The position numbers and the translations under genes are program-made. The notes beneath the pieces were generated by a model, which did not search any database, was not told the DNA's origin, and saw only the letters and a program-made list of their open reading frames with translations. A DNA stretch of 64,000 bases. Origin: Bacteroides caccae. GTDB taxonomy: Bacteria; Bacteroidota; Bacteroidia; Bacteroidales; Bacteroidaceae. Positions 15,462 to 25,412 of the stretch are shown piece by piece (positions within the stretch are counted from its first letter, which is position 1; every line of letters begins with the position of its first letter). The stretch spans positions 1,922,001 to 1,986,000 of the forward strand of contig NZ_CP022412.2 in the NCBI RefSeq assembly GCF_002222615.2, read 5' to 3'.

Positions 15462-18400
15462 ATGAGAAAATCACTCAGTTTTCACAGTAGCGTGCGATAT
15501 TTCAAGTATATCGTGCTGGTTTTGCTTTTTTATCCGTTGACGGTCCTTGGAGCTCAGGGGCATATCACGGTGAAAGGGCAGTCTATTACAATCAAAGAAG
15601 CTATTATGCTCATTGAAAAAAACAGTAATTATGTCTTCTTTTACAATGCGGCGGATTTGAAAAACATTCGATTGAAAAATATCAATTGTTCGGGTCCGAT
15701 TGATAAGGTATTGAACGAAGTATTTGCTAATACGGGAATCACTTATCTGATTCAAGGCAATGATGTTGTTCTGAAAGTGAGTAAAACGGAATCGGCCCAA
15801 CAAGCTAAGAAAACGGAAATTGTGGGTGTCGTGACGGATGCACGCACGGGCGAGGCTGTCATTGGGGCGAGTGTCGCTATTGTAGGTACCACAACGGGAG
15901 TTATCACTGACATCGACGGTAAGTTTGTGATTCAGGCAGGTCCGCAGGATGTTCTGAAAATTTCGTATGTGGGATACACAGCTAAGGAAGTGAAAGTAGG
16001 CAACCGTAAAGTACTTGCTATTGATTTGTCGGAAGATGCACAGGCGCTTGAAGAGGTTGTGGTGACAGCTTACGGAACAGGACAGAAGAAGGCGAGTATG
16101 GTAGGCTCGGTGCAGGCTATCCGTCCGGCGGAATTGAAAGTCCCTTCAACGAATCTTTCCAATTCATTTGCCGGACGTTTATCCGGTGTGGTTGCTGTTC
16201 AGCGTACAGGTCGTCCCGGTGCAGACGGGTCGGATTTCTGGATTCGAGGAATCTCAACCTTGAGTGAGGCTACGTCTCCTCTGATTATCATCGACGGTGT
16301 ACAGGTATCTTCGGCTGATTTGAATGCTTTGGATCCCGAGGTTATTGACGGATTCTCCATTTTGAAGGATGCTACCGCTACGGCAATGTACGGAACCCGT
16401 GGTGCAAATGGTGTTATGATTGTTACTACGAAGTCCGGACAAAACCTGGATAAACCGATTATAAATTTCCGCGTAGAGGGACAAATCAGCCAACCGACCA
16501 AGACGCCTAAGTTCGTGGACGGAGCTACGTATATGGAACTGTTCAACGAGGCTGTAAAGAACGACGGCAGTCCGGACGTTTTGTATAGTCAGGACAAGAT
16601 TAACGGTACACGTATGAAACTCAATCCGTATGTTTTCCCCGATGTGAATTGGTATGATGAGATGTTTAACGATGTAGCTTTCAATGAGAAAGTTAACTTT
16701 AACATCCGTGGCGGTGGAAAGAAGATTGATTATTTCTCAAGTATTTCGGTCAACCACGAATCGGGTATGTTGAAGAACCGTTCTAAGGACTTTTTCTCTT
16801 ATAACAATAATATTGATGTGATGCGCTATGCCTTCCAGAATAATATCAACGCATATCTCAGCAAATCATCAAAGTTATCCGTAAGATTGAACGTCCAACT
16901 TCGTGATTTGCGCGAGCCTAACCGCGGAATTGATGATATTTTTGCAGATGCAATGAATTCAAGCCCGGTTGAAGCACCTGTTTTCTATGAACCGGACGGA
17001 ATAACCAATCACGTGAAATGGGGTACTACAGACCGTTTGATTACGGCTTATCAGGGTAACCCGGTTGCTCAGTTGACTACGGGATATAATGATACGTTTG
17101 AAAGTACGGTTATCGCCGCTCTTGAATTTGAACAGAAATTGGATTTCCTGACTAAAGGGCTTCGTTTCAAAGCGTTGGGTACGTTCAAAAACTGGTCGAA
17201 GTCTATTAATAAATATAGCGCCGGCTGGAATAAATATCTGTTGGGATCGTATGAACAGAATGAAGATGGTTCATATAGCTATACTACAAACAGAGTCGGT
17301 AATGAAGTGTCGACTGACTTGAATAGTACTAACGAGACGGCAGGAGACCGCCGGATTTATCTGGAAGCAATGGTAGATTATAACCGCACGTTCGGAAGAC
17401 ATGATGTAAATGCCATGTTGCTTTATAATCAGGATGAACTCGTGAATAATGTACCGGGTAACAATCTTATCAATTCTCTGCCTAAACGTAAACAAGGTCT
17501 TGCAGGCCGCCTTTCGTATGCATACGATGGAAAATATATGGCGGAAGTCAATATGGGATATAACGGTTCGGAGAATTTCGCGAAAGGACATCGCTGGGGA
17601 TTTTTCCCTTCCATAGCACTGGGATATAATATCAGTGAAGAAAGTTTCTTTGAACCTTTGCGTAAAGTCATCACCAGCATGAAGTTGCGTGGTTCATGGG
17701 GATTGGTCGGTAATGACCAGATCGGTGGCGAAAGATTTATTTATATGCCTACAATTAACTTGTCCGGCAAGGGATTTACTACCGGTATCGACCAAAATTA
17801 TGGATTGAGCGGACCTGTTTACACCCGCTATGAAAACAATAGCATCACTTGGGAGGTTGGAGAAAAGATCAATCTGGGTATTGACTTGCAATTATTGAAC
17901 AGCCTGAACATTGTTGTTGACATTTTCCGTGAGACCCGTAGAGATATATTCCAGAAAAAAGGAACTATTCCTACATATTTGGGAACCGGAAATACTGATG
18001 TGTTCGGTAATCTTGCCGAGATGAAAAACCAGGGACTCGACCTTTCGATTGATTACAACAAGGCGTTCAGCAAGGATTTCTATATGAACTTTAAAGGAAC
18101 GTTTACTTATGCGCACAATGAGATTACTAAATATGACGAAGCTCCTAAATATGCTTTTCAGTCAAAAGTGGGTCAGAGTGCTAATGTGAGCCAGGGATAT
18201 TTGTCAAATGGATTGTTCTTGGATGAGGCTGAAATAGACCGTTACAATCAACAAATGGGATCTACATTGGGAGCCGGTGATATTAAATATCTCAATGTCT
18301 CAAATATGCATGGTTATGGAGATGATATCGTGGATGTGGACGACTGGACGTGGATTGGAAATCCGACTGTTCCTGAAATCGTATATGGTTTCGGACCTTC

Positions 18401-18845
18401 GTTCAAATATAAGAACTGGGACTTCTCTTTCTTCTTCCAGGGAGTAGCGAAAACTTCTTTGTTTATGAGTGGATTCCATCCTTTCGGAGACAATTCACTG
18501 CGTAATGTGTTGCAGTTTGTGGCAAACGACAGATGGTCACCGACTAATCAGAATGTGGATGCAAAATATCCGCGTTTGACCCGTAAGACAAGTTTGAATA
18601 ATACGAATCCCGGTAACTCCGGCCGTACTTCCGATTATTGGATGCGTGACGGTTCGTTTTTGAAACTGAAAAATATGGAGCTCGGGTATACATTTAAGAG
18701 AATGCGTTTCTATATCAGCGGTTCTAACCTGTTGACATTCTCCAAGTTTGATTTATGGGATCCGGAACAAGGCGGTGGTAGTGGTTTGAAATACCCGACA
18801 CAACGCGTCTTTAATGTTGGTTTCCAAATGACTTTCAATAATTAA
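15462..18845 (+). CDS. SusC-type TonB-dependent transporter with STN domain, cassette 2
   Basis: Paralogue of the 1429 transporter. It has a signal peptide, STN domain (ITIKEAIMLIEKNSNYVFFY), carboxypeptidase-regulatory-like domain (EIVGVVTDARTGEAVIGASV), TonB box LEEVVVTAYG, a plug with LKDATATAMYGTRGANGV, and a beta-barrel. It has 1127 residues. The two copies match clearly along the plug and barrel but differ in loop stretches, so they probably import related but not identical glycans. It follows the detached fecR2 frame by 42 bases and precedes susD2 by 11. As assembled it has no visible promoter of its own in the gap or in the right part of inverton 2. Confidence 0.94.
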   Translation: MRKSLSFHSSVRYFKYIVLVLLFYPLTVLGAQGHITVKGQSITIKEAIMLIEKNSNYVFFYNAADLKNIRLKNINCSGPIDKVLNEVFANTGITYLIQGNDVVLKVSKTESAQQAKKTEIVGVVTDARTGEAVIGASVAIVGTTTGVITDIDGKFVIQAGPQDVLKISYVGYTAKEVKVGNRKVLAIDLSEDAQALEEVVVTAYGTGQKKASMVGSVQAIRPAELKVPSTNLSNSFAGRLSGVVAVQRTGRPGADGSDFWIRGISTLSEATSPLIIIDGVQVSSADLNALDPEVIDGFSILKDATATAMYGTRGANGVMIVTTKSGQNLDKPIINFRVEGQISQPTKTPKFVDGATYMELFNEAVKNDGSPDVLYSQDKINGTRMKLNPYVFPDVNWYDEMFNDVAFNEKVNFNIRGGGKKIDYFSSISVNHESGMLKNRSKDFFSYNNNIDVMRYAFQNNINAYLSKSSKLSVRLNVQLRDLREPNRGIDDIFADAMNSSPVEAPVFYEPDGITNHVKWGTTDRLITAYQGNPVAQLTTGYNDTFESTVIAALEFEQKLDFLTKGLRFKALGTFKNWSKSINKYSAGWNKYLLGSYEQNEDGSYSYTTNRVGNEVSTDLNSTNETAGDRRIYLEAMVDYNRTFGRHDVNAMLLYNQDELVNNVPGNNLINSLPKRKQGLAGRLSYAYDGKYMAEVNMGYNGSENFAKGHRWGFFPSIALGYNISEESFFEPLRKVITSMKLRGSWGLVGNDQIGGERFIYMPTINLSGKGFTTGIDQNYGLSGPVYTRYENNSITWEVGEKINLGIDLQLLNSLNIVVDIFRETRRDIFQKKGTIPTYLGTGNTDVFGNLAEMKNQGLDLSIDYNKAFSKDFYMNFKGTFTYAHNEITKYDEAPKYAFQSKVGQSANVSQGYLSNGLFLDEAEIDRYNQQMGSTLGAGDIKYLNVSNMHGYGDDIVDVDDWTWIGNPTVPEIVYGFGPSFKYKNWDFSFFFQGVAKTSLFMSGFHPFGDNSLRNVLQFVANDRWSPTNQNVDAKYPRLTRKTSLNNTNPGNSGRTSDYWMRDGSFLKLKNMELGYTFKRMRFYISGSNLLTFSKFDLWDPEQGGGSGLKYPTQRVFNVGFQMTFNN

Positions 18846-18856
18846 ATTTACATAGT

Positions 18857-20761
18857 ATGAAAAAAATAATAAAATATCTGTTTTTAGCATTGTTTGCAGG
18901 ATTTACAATGGTTTCCTGTGATTTCTTGGATGTGGTACCGGCGGAGAAAGCAAGCGATAAGGATGCCTTCTCCAGTCCTAAAGCAGCAGAAAGATTCCTG
19001 TATTCATGTTATGGATATATACCGCAGATTAATATGGTACAGACCTGTCTGGACTTCAGTGGAGATGAAATAATAAGCCCTTTTACTCAAGAGTCTTACG
19101 TAAAGTTTGCTGAAGGTGTGTATACCTCAGGAAACTTAATCATCAGTTACTGGAACGATTTGTTCCTGGGTATTCGCCAGTGTTATCTGTTAAAGAAGAA
19201 TATTACGTCTGTCCCCCGCATCGACCAGGCAACCATAGACAGCTATGTGGCTCAGGCTGATTTCCTGATTGCTTATTTTCACATGTTGTTGATTAAATGC
19301 TATGGTCCTGTCGTTTTGGTGAAAGAATTGCCGGTTTTGGATACTCCCAAAGATAATTTATTGGGACGTACCTCTTATGATGAGTGTGTACAGTGGACTT
19401 GTGATATGTTTGATGATGCTGCCGGAAGATTGCCTGCAACTCGGACCGGTTCGGAATATGGACTTGCAACTAGTGTGGCTGCAAAAGCTCTTAAAGCCAG
19501 ATTATTGCTTTATGCAGCTTCTCCTTTGTTTAATGGTAATACAGAATACTATAGTGACTTCGTTAATACGGATGGTAGTTCGTTGATGCCTCTTTCTTAT
19601 GATGAAAATAAGTGGAAAAAGGCTGCTGATGCCGCACTTGAGGCTATTAATCTGGCTGAGTCCAACGGATATAGTTTATATGAGATGAGAGAAGGGGACT
19701 TGAGCGGTTATCCCGAACCTCAAGATTTAACACAGCGTACGTTGCGTTTTACATTTATGGATAAAGACAATTCCAAAGAAGTATTGTTTGCAGAGACCCG
19801 TAAAGCAGGTGCGTATGGTTTGCAGCCTAAATCCTTGCCTTATTTAAGTGACGGTTCGTGGAATGGAGTTGCACCGACTTTGACTATGGTGGAACGTTTT
19901 TATACGAAAAACGGACTCCCGATTGACGAAGATCCTGAGTTTGATTATCAAAATCGGTTCTCGGTAGTTCCGTTCCCCGATGGTGCTACTTATGGGGAAG
20001 GACAAACTATAAAACTGAATGTTGACCGTGAACCTCGTTTTTATGCATGGATTGCATTTCAGAATGGCTATTATGAATGCCAGACAGAATCTAAAGAGAA
20101 CGCTTATGTAGCGAAAGCCGAGCGGGCAGAAGGTAAGAAATGGCTGACAGATTTTACAGAACAAGGTAATTGTGGTAAGCAAGGTAGAAACAATAACTAC
20201 TCAAAAACCGGATACCTGAATAAAAAAGGTGTTCATCCGGGAGTGGCTGCTTCCAAGTCGCAAAAAGAACCTTCTAAAGATTACCCATGGCCGGTTATTC
20301 GTCTGGCGGAATTGTATTTGAGTTATGCGGAGGCATGTATCGCTTATAATAAAGATGGGTATCTTGAAAAAGGTATGGTAAAACTGGATAGAATACGTGA
20401 ACGTGCCGGACTTCTTTCTGTCAAGGATTCTTGGAAGAATGCAAAAAATCCGATTGTCAGTTATGAGGGAAATGGTGGCCTGAACGGTAAACTGACAGAG
20501 ATTGTGAGACAGGAAAGAATGATCGAACTTTATCTGGAACAGCAGAACTTCTGGGACATTCGTCGTTGGAAACTGGGAGATAAATACTTTAATGTACCGG
20601 TGAAGGGTATGAATATTGATGCTACTGATATTAATGGGTTTGCCACTGTGAAAACTCTTCCTGATGTGCGCAATTTTGATACTCCGCGGCAGTATTTGTT
20701 ACCTATTCCGGCAGCAGAAGTGAGCAAGAATCCTAATATGGTACAGAATCCTAATTATTAA
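18857..20761 (+). CDS. SusD-like glycan-binding lipoprotein, cassette 2
   Basis: Surface lipoprotein partner of the SusC at 15462. It has a signal peptide with lipobox (TMVSC-DFLDVVPAE), TPR-like helices, the SusD hallmark block (EIVRQERMIELYLEQQNFWDIRRW) and a terminal segment (YLLPIPAAEVSKNPNMVQNPNY-like). It has 634 residues. It is closely similar to the 4824 copy, with the main differences in the middle third, where ligand-contacting loops usually lie. It is in the operon with susC2 (11-base gap) and the F5/8C lipoprotein (21-base gap). Confidence 0.94.
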   Translation: MKKIIKYLFLALFAGFTMVSCDFLDVVPAEKASDKDAFSSPKAAERFLYSCYGYIPQINMVQTCLDFSGDEIISPFTQESYVKFAEGVYTSGNLIISYWNDLFLGIRQCYLLKKNITSVPRIDQATIDSYVAQADFLIAYFHMLLIKCYGPVVLVKELPVLDTPKDNLLGRTSYDECVQWTCDMFDDAAGRLPATRTGSEYGLATSVAAKALKARLLLYAASPLFNGNTEYYSDFVNTDGSSLMPLSYDENKWKKAADAALEAINLAESNGYSLYEMREGDLSGYPEPQDLTQRTLRFTFMDKDNSKEVLFAETRKAGAYGLQPKSLPYLSDGSWNGVAPTLTMVERFYTKNGLPIDEDPEFDYQNRFSVVPFPDGATYGEGQTIKLNVDREPRFYAWIAFQNGYYECQTESKENAYVAKAERAEGKKWLTDFTEQGNCGKQGRNNNYSKTGYLNKKGVHPGVAASKSQKEPSKDYPWPVIRLAELYLSYAEACIAYNKDGYLEKGMVKLDRIRERAGLLSVKDSWKNAKNPIVSYEGNGGLNGKLTEIVRQERMIELYLEQQNFWDIRRWKLGDKYFNVPVKGMNIDATDINGFATVKTLPDVRNFDTPRQYLLPIPAAEVSKNPNMVQNPNY

Positions 20762-20782
20762 TTAAATTTTAGCATGACTATT

Positions 20783-21652
20783 ATGAAGAAAAACATATTT
20801 CTATTGGCTGTCACTCTACTTTTGATAGGATTCGCTAGTTGTAGTGACGAAGATACAAAGCCTATTATCCCTTCTGATGTGATCGACTTGAGCGCTGACA
20901 CTCAAGACAAGCCCGGTTACATTGTGCTTCGTTGGGCAACACCTGATGATAATACAATCAGATATATAAAAGTATCTTATTATGATTATTTGCTGGAACA
21001 GGATGTGGTAAGATTGGCCAGTGTTTATGCGGATAGTGTGTTGATTCCGGATACACGTAAAAAGTTTGGAGAATATGAATTTAAAGTCCAGTCTTATAGC
21101 GAAACCGGTGATGCGGGAAATGTTCAGACAATCAAGGCTGTTTCGGAACCGGCTCCGGTACAAGTGGTCTTTGGTGAGTCCAAACAAATAGCGTTGACGG
21201 TGGACCAGTTGTCGACGAATGCTCAGGAAAAATCGGAAGGTCCTATCGCAAACCTTATTGACGGAAATACCGCTTCTTACTTCCATACGAGCTGGAGTGG
21301 GACTGTTCCTCCGGCTCCCCACTGGTTCCAGATAGATACGAAGAAAGAGATTACTTATTTCAAGTATGAGTCGGTAGCGCGTAACGGCAATAATATTCCT
21401 GATGATGTGGATATTATGGGTAGTAATGACGGAGTCAACTTCGAACTAATTGAGAATCTTACAAAGGCTAAGAATGGCATGTTGATGAGTACATCGCCCT
21501 ACACATCGCCTGTCATGGGAAATAATTCAAAACCTTATCGTTATATACGTTATTCGGTGAATCATACGAATACAGGTTCTGTCTTTTTCAGTATGTCAGA
21601 ATTTAAACTGTTTGAGGTTGATGCAAGCGTTGTCGATCCTGAAGCTGATTAG
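20783..21652 (+). CDS. BT4245-like surface lipoprotein with F5/8 type C domain, cassette 2
   Basis: Signal peptide and lipobox (IGFASC-SDED), FN3-like DUF4959-type domain (IVLRWATPDDNTIRYIKVSYYD), then a discoidin-like domain with IDGNTASYFHTSWSG and HWFQIDTKKE. About 289 residues from ATG 20783; another ATG lies nine bases upstream. It is the paralogue of the gene at 6752 and has the same place in the cassette. It probably binds glycan at the cell surface for the SusCD pair. It is followed by a strong hairpin terminator before the M60 gene. Confidence 0.82.
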   Translation: MKKNIFLLAVTLLLIGFASCSDEDTKPIIPSDVIDLSADTQDKPGYIVLRWATPDDNTIRYIKVSYYDYLLEQDVVRLASVYADSVLIPDTRKKFGEYEFKVQSYSETGDAGNVQTIKAVSEPAPVQVVFGESKQIALTVDQLSTNAQEKSEGPIANLIDGNTASYFHTSWSGTVPPAPHWFQIDTKKEITYFKYESVARNGNNIPDDVDIMGSNDGVNFELIENLTKAKNGMLMSTSPYTSPVMGNNSKPYRYIRYSVNHTNTGSVFFSMSEFKLFEVDASVVDPEAD

Positions 21653-21712
21653 TAAGGAGCGTAGAATGCAGACATTGAAATAATTGGGAAAATTTTGTCT
21701 TTTTGACAACTA

Positions 21713-21768
21713 AGGCGGAAATATGAATATTTCTTTTTAAGAATAATATTAGATTTCCGCCTTTTTTA
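21713..21768 (+). terminator. Intrinsic terminator between the F5/8C lipoprotein and the M60 peptidase, cassette 2
   Basis: GGCGGAAAT pairs with ATTTCCGCC over an AT-rich loop, then TTTTTT. It has the same position as the terminator at 7713-7764 but a different sequence. Confidence 0.8.
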
Positions 21769-21815
21769 TTTGGATGTTTTGAATAATAGATGTTACATAA
21801 TAATATATCTGATAA

Positions 21816-24686
21816 ATGGTAAATTGTCATATAAAAAAATACTTGATTATCTTCTTCGTACTTGTACAGGGGGCTGTCGCTTTTTCTTGTGCCAGTGATG
21901 ATGAAGTACTGGAAGTGGTCGATTTGTCCGTTAATAAGGAAGTGGTGGATTTCAAAAGTGAAGCCGGAACGCAAAATATAACGGTTTCAACGAATGCTCC
22001 GACTTGGGAGGCTAAAGCGGATAAAAACTGGTGTACGCTTTCTGTGGCAGGAAAGATCTTGAAAGTTTCCGTAGACGAAAGTGAAGAAAGATTGGTACGT
22101 GAAGCTACCATTACGATAACGGCGGAAGGGCAGAAGAAGATGGTTAAAGTTCGGCAACTGGGCTATGAAGCTGCTATCCTGATTGATACGAACGTATTTG
22201 AAGTGGAAGTCATTGGTAAAGAGATTACTTTTAATGTCACGACCAATGTGGAAGTGAGTGCCGGGTTTCCTGATTGGATTACTGAAAAGGCAAAATCCCG
22301 CGCACCGGAAATGGTGACGTCTACCCACACTTATATAGTGAAAAGTAGTACGTTGGATGAAAAGAGAGAGGGAGCCATAGTCTTTACTGAGGTTTTACCG
22401 GAAGGTGCTTCGGAAGAAAACTCCCCGGTTTCTGCTTCGGTCTTGGTTTCACAACATGGCCTGAATGAATATAATGGAGGTGCGGGAGAAGACATCGAAG
22501 GTGACATCAAAGTGAAAGTGGTGAGTGGGCACGATACTTCTCATCAGGGAGAAGATGCTATTGAAAAGTCTTTTGACGGTGACTATACAACGTTGTATCA
22601 TTCGAACTGGTCGAATGGCGGAGCGAATTATTTCCCTATTACGCTGACCTATAATTTTGCGGAAGCGTCTGATGTGGATTATCTGATTTATTATCCCCGT
22701 TCCACAGGATATAACGGTCATTTTAAAGAAGTGGAAATACAGTATTCGGAAGACGGGAGTGTATTTACGAAGTTGCTGGATAAGGATTTTGAGGGTTCGG
22801 CAACAGCTACCAGAGTAACCTTTGATAATACGGTCCGGGCTAAGTCTTTCCGTTTTGTCGTGAAAAGCGGAGCAGGAGACGGGCAAGGATTTGCTTCTTG
22901 TGCCGAAATGGAGTTCTATGCCAAGAATCTGAATGCATTTGATTATTCTACTCTTTTTGAAGATGAAACGTGTAGTAACTTGAAAGCGGGAATCACGGAA
23001 GCGGATATTGAGAACTGCAAGTATCCTTTCTTTAAGAATCTGGCTTATTATATGTTCAAGGATAAGTATGACAGAAACTTCCGTGTGGAGGACTATAAGG
23101 CGTTCCCGAATCCGGATATTCAGTCGGAAACCCACAAAACAAACCCGTACAGCCTTCTTGACAATCCGACAGGTATCTCGGTGAAAGAAGGGGAGACGCT
23201 GGTTGTAATGGTGGGCGACACACATGGACAGAACATCGGAATGAAAGTACAAAACCTGGACGTACCGGGAGGTGACGGTTTCGGAGGAGTTACGTATCCG
23301 TTATATCGCGGTATTAATAAACTGACGATGACAGGGAAAGGACTCGTATATGTGATGTATCATACCAAAACATTGGAGGATGCGGAAACAGCGCAGCCTG
23401 TTAAGATTCATTTTGCTTCGGGTACAGTGAATGGCTATTTTGATTCGCAGAAAGAAGAACATCAGGGACGTTGGAGCGAATTGTTGGGGAAAGCTACGGA
23501 CAAATATTTTGATGTGGTAGGCAAGTATGCACACTTGACATTTGAAACTAACGATTTTAGGAAATATGTTTCCACAAACGGTAATGAATTGATTGATCTT
23601 TATGATAAGATTGCTCACAGTGAAATGCAACTTCTCGGATTGGAGAAATATGACAAGATGTTCAAGAACAGGATATATCTGAATGTCATGTATCACTCTT
23701 TTATGTACGCTACTGCATATCATACGGCTTACAATCAGTCAACCATGGGGGATGTGTGTGATCCTAATGTCTTGAAAACCACCGGTTGCTGGGGACCTGC
23801 TCACGAAATCGGGCATTGCAACCAGACCCGCCCGGGCGTTAAGTGGATAGGACTGACGGAGGTGACCAATAATATCATGTCCGAGTATGTGCAGACTACA
23901 ATTTTCGGGCAACCCTCCCGGATACAAACCGAGGATATGGGAGCGGTTTACCGTAACAGATATTCAAAGGCATGGAATGGTATTATTGTTCCGAAAGCTT
24001 CTCATGCTGATTTTAAAAATCTCGATGATTCGGATGATGTGTTTTGCAAGTTGGTTCCTTTCTGGCAACTGGAGCTTTACTTCGGTAAAGTGCTTGGGCG
24101 GACTCCTCTTCAGCAGTCGGACCGTGGCGGTTTCTATCCGGATGTTTTCGAGTATGCTCGTACAAAAGATTATGGTGGCATGAGTGAGGGACAGATTCAA
24201 ATGGATTTCGTTTATAATTGTTGTGTGGCGGCGCAGGTGAATTTACTTGATTTCTTCGAGAAATGGGGATTCCTGACACCTGTGGACAGGTCGATTGAAG
24301 ATTATGATACGAAAACTTTGAAAGTTACCGAAGAAATGGTTGATGAACTGAAAAAGAAAGTAGAGAATCTGGGATATGACAAATTGCAGAATATTGCTTT
24401 GGAATATATTTCGGACAATACATGGGAATTGTATAAGAACAAGCCTGAAGTAATATCCGGAACAAATGCAACACGAAGCGGTAATACCATTACAATCAAG
24501 AATTGGCAGAATGTAGTGGCTTATGAGGTGAAGGATCAGACTGGTAAACTTGTCTTTGTTTCTAGTGGTGAAACAACCTCTTCTACTACCGATATGTTCA
24601 CTCTTTCCGGCAACTGGGATAGTAGCTATAAACTTTATGCTGTATCGGCAGCAGGGAAACGCACGGAGATTCCGGTAGGAAATTAA
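21816..24686 (+). CDS. M60-family zinc metallopeptidase lipoprotein (BT4244-like), cassette 2
   Basis: Paralogue of the 7788 gene, 956 residues, with the same layout: lipoprotein signal (VAFSC-ASDDE), two BACON domains, CBM32-like F5/8C domain (KSFDGDYTTLYHSNWSNGG) and M60 domain. The zinc motif HEIGH is at 663-667 and the third ligand candidate Glu682 lies in TEVTNN. It is expected to cleave mucin-type O-glycopeptides at the cell surface. The two paralogues are most alike in the catalytic domain and drift most in the BACON and C-terminal parts. No -7 consensus stands out in the 47 bases between the terminator and the start. Confidence 0.92.
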   Translation: MVNCHIKKYLIIFFVLVQGAVAFSCASDDEVLEVVDLSVNKEVVDFKSEAGTQNITVSTNAPTWEAKADKNWCTLSVAGKILKVSVDESEERLVREATITITAEGQKKMVKVRQLGYEAAILIDTNVFEVEVIGKEITFNVTTNVEVSAGFPDWITEKAKSRAPEMVTSTHTYIVKSSTLDEKREGAIVFTEVLPEGASEENSPVSASVLVSQHGLNEYNGGAGEDIEGDIKVKVVSGHDTSHQGEDAIEKSFDGDYTTLYHSNWSNGGANYFPITLTYNFAEASDVDYLIYYPRSTGYNGHFKEVEIQYSEDGSVFTKLLDKDFEGSATATRVTFDNTVRAKSFRFVVKSGAGDGQGFASCAEMEFYAKNLNAFDYSTLFEDETCSNLKAGITEADIENCKYPFFKNLAYYMFKDKYDRNFRVEDYKAFPNPDIQSETHKTNPYSLLDNPTGISVKEGETLVVMVGDTHGQNIGMKVQNLDVPGGDGFGGVTYPLYRGINKLTMTGKGLVYVMYHTKTLEDAETAQPVKIHFASGTVNGYFDSQKEEHQGRWSELLGKATDKYFDVVGKYAHLTFETNDFRKYVSTNGNELIDLYDKIAHSEMQLLGLEKYDKMFKNRIYLNVMYHSFMYATAYHTAYNQSTMGDVCDPNVLKTTGCWGPAHEIGHCNQTRPGVKWIGLTEVTNNIMSEYVQTTIFGQPSRIQTEDMGAVYRNRYSKAWNGIIVPKASHADFKNLDDSDDVFCKLVPFWQLELYFGKVLGRTPLQQSDRGGFYPDVFEYARTKDYGGMSEGQIQMDFVYNCCVAAQVNLLDFFEKWGFLTPVDRSIEDYDTKTLKVTEEMVDELKKKVENLGYDKLQNIALEYISDNTWELYKNKPEVISGTNATRSGNTITIKNWQNVVAYEVKDQTGKLVFVSSGETTSSTTDMFTLSGNWDSSYKLYAVSAAGKRTEIPVGN

Positions 24687-24702
24687 CTGCTGTTCTGAAT
24701 AT

Positions 24703-24784
24703 TGCCATAGATTAGTACAAAACTGTTATAGTTATCAGTTATATCTGATAACTATGACAGACTGTGTTAATCTATGGCATTTTT
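24703..24784 (+). terminator. Long hairpin terminator after M60 peptidase 2
   Basis: TGCCATAGATTA pairs with TAATCTATGGCA, with an inner stem ATAGTTATCAG/CTGATAACTAT, then TTTTT. It closes cassette 2 just before the sigma 2 gene. Confidence 0.85.
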
Positions 24785-24820
24785 CATGTATTTTATAGAT
24801 GTAATTCGCGGTAAAAATAT

Positions 24821-24828
24821 TACTTTTG
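24821..24828 (+). promoter_or_regulatory. -7 element of the sigma factor 2 promoter
   Basis: TACTTTTG matches TAnnTTTG, 23 bases before ATG 24852. It lies directly downstream of the terminator of cassette 2, so sigma 2 is probably a separate unit. Confidence 0.5.
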
Positions 24829-24851
24829 TCTATCACAAGATTTTATACAAT

Positions 24852-25412
24852 ATGAAGGAAGAAGAGTTGATAGAACAAATGAAAAATGGCAATAATATAG
24901 CCTTTGCTGCATTGTATGATTATTATTGTCAGAAGGTCTACAATTTTACCAAACTTTATGTAACTTCTTCTGATACTGTTGCTGAAATCGTGCAGGATGT
25001 TTTTGTGAAATTCTGGGAAGCACGCCACTTATTGGATAACAACAAGAAGGTGGAGGGCTTTTTGTTTGTTATTACCCGGAATATCATTTTTAATAAAGCC
25101 CGCAGCAGGATGCGCGAAGATATGTTCAAAATGACGATACTACGTTCCATAGAGAACGAAGAACCGTATAATCAGGAAGACCAAATGGTGGCTGAGGATT
25201 TAAAAGAATATATCGACCGGTTAATTGCCGTGTTACCTAAAAGGCAACGTGAGATATTCTTGATGAGCAGGGAGGAGAACATGACTTATCGGGAGATTGC
25301 CGCTCGATGCGGTATCGGTGAAAAAGCCGTAGAACGGCATATTCACCTTACCTTGAAATTCTTGAAAAAGAATCTTCTTTTATTCATCTTGTTTTCCATG
25401 CTCCCCGAGTGA
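24852..25412 (+). CDS. ECF sigma-70 factor 2 (cassette regulator)
   Basis: Paralogue of the 10862 sigma factor, 186 residues. Region 2 spans [20 protein letters not shown] to [19 protein letters not shown]. Region 4 is [40 protein letters not shown] 24852 is chosen because the longer frame from 24774 adds 26 residues that run through the terminator and -7 element. It ends with 29 bases overlapping the 3' end of the convergent GH109 gene. By position it is the sigma of cassette 2, but pairing with a given FecR is not proven. Confidence 0.9.
   Translation: MKEEELIEQMKNGNNIAFAALYDYYCQKVYNFTKLYVTSSDTVAEIVQDVFVKFWEARHLLDNNKKVEGFLFVITRNIIFNKARSRMREDMFKMTILRSIENEEPYNQEDQMVAEDLKEYIDRLIAVLPKRQREIFLMSREENMTYREIAARCGIGEKAVERHIHLTLKFLKKNLLLFILFSMLPE

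Noticed and set aside
24774..24851. Longer start for sigma factor 2
   Set aside because: It would read through the terminator T run and the -7 element; the paralogue supports the ATG at 24852.
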